DNA of 64,000 bases from NCBI GenBank assembly GCA_009781695.1, contig WQVH01000002.1, positions 1 to 64,000 of the forward strand. The letters are read 5' to 3'. The position numbers were made by a program, and so were the translations under genes. How positions within the stretch are numbered: position 1 is the first letter of the stretch; each line of letters begins with the position of its first letter. Under the pieces are notes generated by a model. That model was not told the origin of the DNA and did no database searches. It was given only the letters and a program-made list of their open reading frames with translations. This DNA comes from Oscillospiraceae bacterium (GTDB taxonomy: Bacteria > Bacillota > Clostridia > Oscillospirales > Oscillospiraceae). Shown here one piece after another: positions 60,681 through 64,000 of this stretch.

Positions 60681-61331
60681 TTACGCCTGTACCACCATGT
60701 CAACCATAATGCCGGGTGTAAATACCAACTCCGGATCTATTGCTCCGAACTCAACGATTTCCTCTGCCGCTACAATAACAAAATCTGCTGCGGTTGCCAT
60801 AAGGGGGTTAAAGTTCCTCGCTGCACGTCTGTATGTGCAGTTGCCATACTTATCTGCCTTATATGCCTTGATCAGAGCAACTTCGGCTCTGAGCGGCAAC
60901 TCAAGCAAATAGTCCTTGCCATTTATATTGAGCTTCTGCTTGCCTTCCTCTACGATCGTCCCAACCCCTGTAGGAGTCAAGAAACCGCCCAGCCCCGCAC
61001 CTGCAACTCTGATTCTTTCTGCAATCGTTCCTTGAGGTATCAGCTCAACGTCAAGCTCACCGGCAGTCATCTGCCGCCCGGCTTCCTTGTTTAGTCCGAT
61101 ATGGGATGTTTGAATCTTCTTAACCAACTTGTTGACCACCAGTTTTCCTATGCCAAATTCCGCAGTACCTGTGTCATTGGTTATGAGGTGCAGATCTTTG
61201 ACACCCTTTTCAATGATTCCGTCAATCAAAATCTCAGGAGTACCTGCAAATGTAAATCCACTGATCATAATCGTCTGGCCGTCATGGATCATCTCCATGG
61301 CTTCGGCCAATGTTCTTACTTTACTGTTCAT
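60681..61331 (-). CDS. 3-oxoacid/acetate CoA-transferase subunit A
   Basis: DGQTIMISGFTFAGTPEILIDGI; adjacent to subunit B. Confidence 0.9.
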   Translation of the reverse strand: MNSKVRTLAEAMEMIHDGQTIMISGFTFAGTPEILIDGIIEKGVKDLHLITNDTGTAEFGIGKLVVNKLVKKIQTSHIGLNKEAGRQMTAGELDVELIPQGTIAERIRVAGAGLGGFLTPTGVGTIVEEGKQKLNINGKDYLLELPLRAEVALIKAYKADKYGNCTYRRAARNFNPLMATAADFVIVAAEEIVEFGAIDPELVFTPGIMVDMVVQA

Positions 61332-61383
61332 AAAACCCTTCTTCCTATCTCTACCGGATTATTTAGCATTCCGTCTTTAAAAA

Positions 61384-62535
61384 CTAGTTAACACCCATTG
61401 ATCCTGAAATGACCATCTTTTGAACCTCATTGGTGCCTTCGTATATCTCCGTGATCTTAGCATCTCTCATGTAGCGCTCGAATGGATACTCACGGCTATA
61501 ACCGTAACCGCCCACAAGTTGCAGACACCGGCGTGTTACATCACTGGCAGTTTCTGCTGCAAATAACTTGGCTTGAGCCGCAAAATGCGTATATGGCTCT
61601 TTGTCTTGCTTGGCTTGCGCTGCCCTATATACGAGTAAGCGTGCCGCTTCAACCTTTGTTTGCATATCGGCGAGTTCAAACTGCGTGTTTTGGAATTTGC
61701 TGATCGGACGTCCAAATTGTATACGCTGCTTGACATATTTCACACACTCATTAATCGCACTTTCAGCGATCCCAAGTGCTTGCGCCGCAATGCCAATCCG
61801 GCCACCGTCGAGTGTTGCCATCGCAACTTTGAATCCTTTGTTCAGCTCTCCAAGCATATTCTCCTTGGGCACTTTCATATCTTCAAAAATAAGCTCTGCC
61901 GTAGAAGACGCACGAATGCCGAATTTCTTTTCATGAGAGCCCAGACTAAATCCCGGAAAGCTTTTTTCGACAATAAACGCTGTAATTCCTCTGTTGCCCT
62001 GTTCCCTATCCGTCATAGCAAAAATCACAAAAGTGTCCGCATGACCGGCATTGGTTATGAATATTTTAGAGCCATTGATGAGCCAGTGGTCACCCTTGTC
62101 AACGGCGATGGTCTTTTGCATCGCCGCATCAGTTCCGGCGCTGGGTTCGGTCAGACCAAAGGCACCAAGTTTTTCACCTGTTGTTAGCGGAATCAAATAT
62201 CTTTCCTTTTGCTCTTGTGTACCGAATTCATTGATCGGCCAGCAGCACAATGAGCAGTGCGCTGAAAGTATTACACTGGTGCTTGCGCAATGGCGTGCAA
62301 GTTCCTCACATGCACCAATATACGTGACATAACTCAGCCCTGCGCCTCCGAACTCTTCAGGAAACGGAAGTCCCATCATGCCCATTTCCGCAAGCTGATG
62401 AACCGTCTCTTGCGGAAATCTTTCATTTTCATCGATCTCAGCAGCGATAGGCGCTACTTCTTTTAAACAAAATTCGTGAAGCATTTCCACAACTTCTTGC
62501 TCTTCCGGCGTAAATTTAAAATTCATTTTTTTCAC
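61384..62535 (-). CDS. Acyl-CoA dehydrogenase
   Basis: FGLTEPSAGTDAAMQKT, QRIQFGRPISKFQNTQF, LQLVGGYGYSREYPFERYMRDAKITEIYEGTNEVQ. Confidence 0.93.
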   Translation of the reverse strand: MKKMNFKFTPEEQEVVEMLHEFCLKEVAPIAAEIDENERFPQETVHQLAEMGMMGLPFPEEFGGAGLSYVTYIGACEELARHCASTSVILSAHCSLCCWPINEFGTQEQKERYLIPLTTGEKLGAFGLTEPSAGTDAAMQKTIAVDKGDHWLINGSKIFITNAGHADTFVIFAMTDREQGNRGITAFIVEKSFPGFSLGSHEKKFGIRASSTAELIFEDMKVPKENMLGELNKGFKVAMATLDGGRIGIAAQALGIAESAINECVKYVKQRIQFGRPISKFQNTQFELADMQTKVEAARLLVYRAAQAKQDKEPYTHFAAQAKLFAAETASDVTRRCLQLVGGYGYSREYPFERYMRDAKITEIYEGTNEVQKMVISGSMGVN

Positions 62536-62612
62536 CCTCGCAAATTATCTTCTGATAGCAAGAAAATTTTGAGCAACATAAGGTGCGTTCGTCCCCCATG
62601 ACACTCATTTTT

Positions 62613-62636
62613 CATTATACCAGAGTCAGTATAATG
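62613..62636. promoter_or_regulatory. Inverted-repeat operator overlapping the acyl-CoA dehydrogenase promoter
   Basis: CATTATAC-N8-GTATAATG; minus-strand TTGACA (62652-62657) - 18 bp - TATACT (62628-62633). Confidence 0.5.
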
Positions 62637-62968
62637 AGATGTATATAGATTTGTCAACAAGATAATATGTATACATGTATTTAATTCTGTTATAAACACA
62701 TGGAATCCACCGCAAGTAGCGTCTATTTCTCATTTATTTTGTGAAATTTTTGTAATATTTTGCTCATTTTTATAATGATTCAACTATTAATCTTGTTGTA
62801 TATTTCACACCTTCTTGAATGAAATTTCATGCTTTCTTGCAAAATATATGCTCCTCAACAGCTCAAGTCTCCATCGAATCCAATTGTTTTGACTGATGGG
62901 TTTCCTTTTCTTTCAAAAACTTGCGTTTATACTGTGATGCACGACTTATTTTGCTCTGTTTGTCCCGG

Positions 62969-62997
62969 TTGCAAAATGCACTTTTAGTCGTTATGAT
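62969..62997 (+). promoter_or_regulatory. Sigma-A promoter upstream of PEPCK
   Basis: TTGCAA - 17 bp - TATGAT. Confidence 0.5.
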
Positions 62998-63042
62998 ACT
63001 GACTTAAAATAAAATACATACCATATAATTTAGGGGGGCACA

Positions 63043-64000
63043 ATGGCACTGACAACGAATAAAATGGTCTTGGATTTCGTAGAAGAAATGAAAACTTTGG
63101 CAAACCCTGACCATGTCGTCTGGATCGACGGCAGCAAAGAGCAGTTGGATACGCTGAAAGAAGAAGCTTGTGCAACAGGTGAGCTGATTAAGCTCGACCA
63201 AGAAAAACTCCCCGGATGCTATTATCATCGCTCAGCGATTGATGATGTTGCGCGTGTCGAAGACAGAACATATATCTGCTGCAATCAGGAGGTTGATGCA
63301 GGTCCTAACAATAACTGGATGGCTCCTGAAGACGCTTACGCTATGGCTAAGGATATCTTCAAAAACTCCATGGTAGGGCGCACGATGTATGTCATCCCAT
63401 TTTCTATGGGGCCCATCGGCTCTCCATTTGCCAAAGCAGGCGTAGAACTTACAGACTCTATCTATGTCGTTTTGAACATGGACATCATGACGCGCATCGG
63501 CGCACGTGTATTTGAAATGCTCGGCGATTCCAATGATTTCGTGCGCGGGATGCATAGCAAATGTGAATTGGACGCACGCAGACGCTATATTCTGCATTTT
63601 CCGGAAGATAATGCCATCTGGAGCATGAACTCCGGATATGGCGGCAATGTCCTGCTTGGCAAGAAATGCTTTGCACTTCGTATGGCTTCTTATCAGGGCA
63701 AAAATGAAGGATGGCTTGCCGAACACATGCTGATTCTCGGCATAGAAAACCCACAAGGTGAGGTATCGTATATCGCCGGTGCATTCCCTTCCGCTTGCGG
63801 CAAAACAAATCTGGCCATGCTCATACCTCCGGAGCTCTACAAAAAGAAGGGTTACAAAGTCTGGACTGTCGGTGATGATATTGCATGGCTTCGTGTTGGT
63901 GAAGACGGCAGGCTTTGGGCCATAAATCCTGAAAACGGCTTCTTTGGTGTTGCCCCCGGAACAAATATGAAGTCCAATCCTAATGCCGTTGCAAGCACCA
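63043..64000 (+). CDS. pckG: Phosphoenolpyruvate carboxykinase (GTP), partial (runs off the window)
   Basis: Not in the ORF track (no stop in window); open frame MALTTNKMVLDFVEEMKTLANPDHVVWIDGSKEQ...SAIDDVARVEDRTYICC...GAFPSACGKTNLAML. Confidence 0.93.
   Translation, partial: MALTTNKMVLDFVEEMKTLANPDHVVWIDGSKEQLDTLKEEACATGELIKLDQEKLPGCYYHRSAIDDVARVEDRTYICCNQEVDAGPNNNWMAPEDAYAMAKDIFKNSMVGRTMYVIPFSMGPIGSPFAKAGVELTDSIYVVLNMDIMTRIGARVFEMLGDSNDFVRGMHSKCELDARRRYILHFPEDNAIWSMNSGYGGNVLLGKKCFALRMASYQGKNEGWLAEHMLILGIENPQGEVSYIAGAFPSACGKTNLAMLIPPELYKKKGYKVWTVGDDIAWLRVGEDGRLWAINPENGFFGVAPGTNMKSNPNAVAST

Noticed and set aside
59907-62332. Plus-strand ORFs of 100-220 aa opposite the CoA-transferase and acyl-CoA dehydrogenase genes
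   Set aside because: Antisense shadows of well-recognised minus-strand enzymes.

Overview
The window looks like a chromosomal segment from a Clostridia-type (Firmicutes) bacterium. Its core (about 33.2-49.2 kb, minus strand) is a complete S10-spc-alpha ribosomal protein run: rpsJ-rplC-rplD-rplW-rplB-rpsS-rplV-rpsC-rplP-rpmC-rpsQ-rplN-rplX-rplE-rpsZ-rpsH-rplF-rplR-rpsE-rpmD-rplO-secY-adk-map-KOW-infA-rpmJ-rpsM-rpsK-rpsD-rpoA-rplQ. Around it are ordinary metabolic, transport and envelope genes: psd/pssA/cysK, a TrpXYZ-like ABC transporter, a FecCD-type ABC transporter, MATE and MFS exporters, SLH and copper-amine-oxidase-domain surface proteins, a CoA-transferase plus acyl-CoA dehydrogenase, and a partial GTP-PEPCK. 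The most unusual parts are: (i) a plastic island at 8.4-21.5 kb with several single-nucleotide frame breaks, internally deleted genes, a collapsed duplication around DUF3795/DUF3791/DUF3990 genes, and a two-gene ParB-like + Dam-type methylase cassette; (ii) a DUF559-type endonuclease ORF flanked by near-perfect 51-bp inverted repeats (20,202-20,690); (iii) a 167-bp imperfect palindrome (25,136-25,302) carrying the stop codons of two convergent genes, with arm differences strongly biased toward G.U pairing on one strand; (iv) an in-frame OrfA-OrfB fused IS3-like transposase abutting DUF3791/DUF3990 remnants (53.7-54.9 kb); (v) oddities in the ribosomal cluster: a glycine-rich repeat extension of S3, a tandem duplication between rpsH and rpsZ, a palindromic element between rplC and rpsJ, and a long structured S10 leader. 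No rRNA, tRNA or CRISPR array was recognised. All family calls come from reading the translations; no database search was run.
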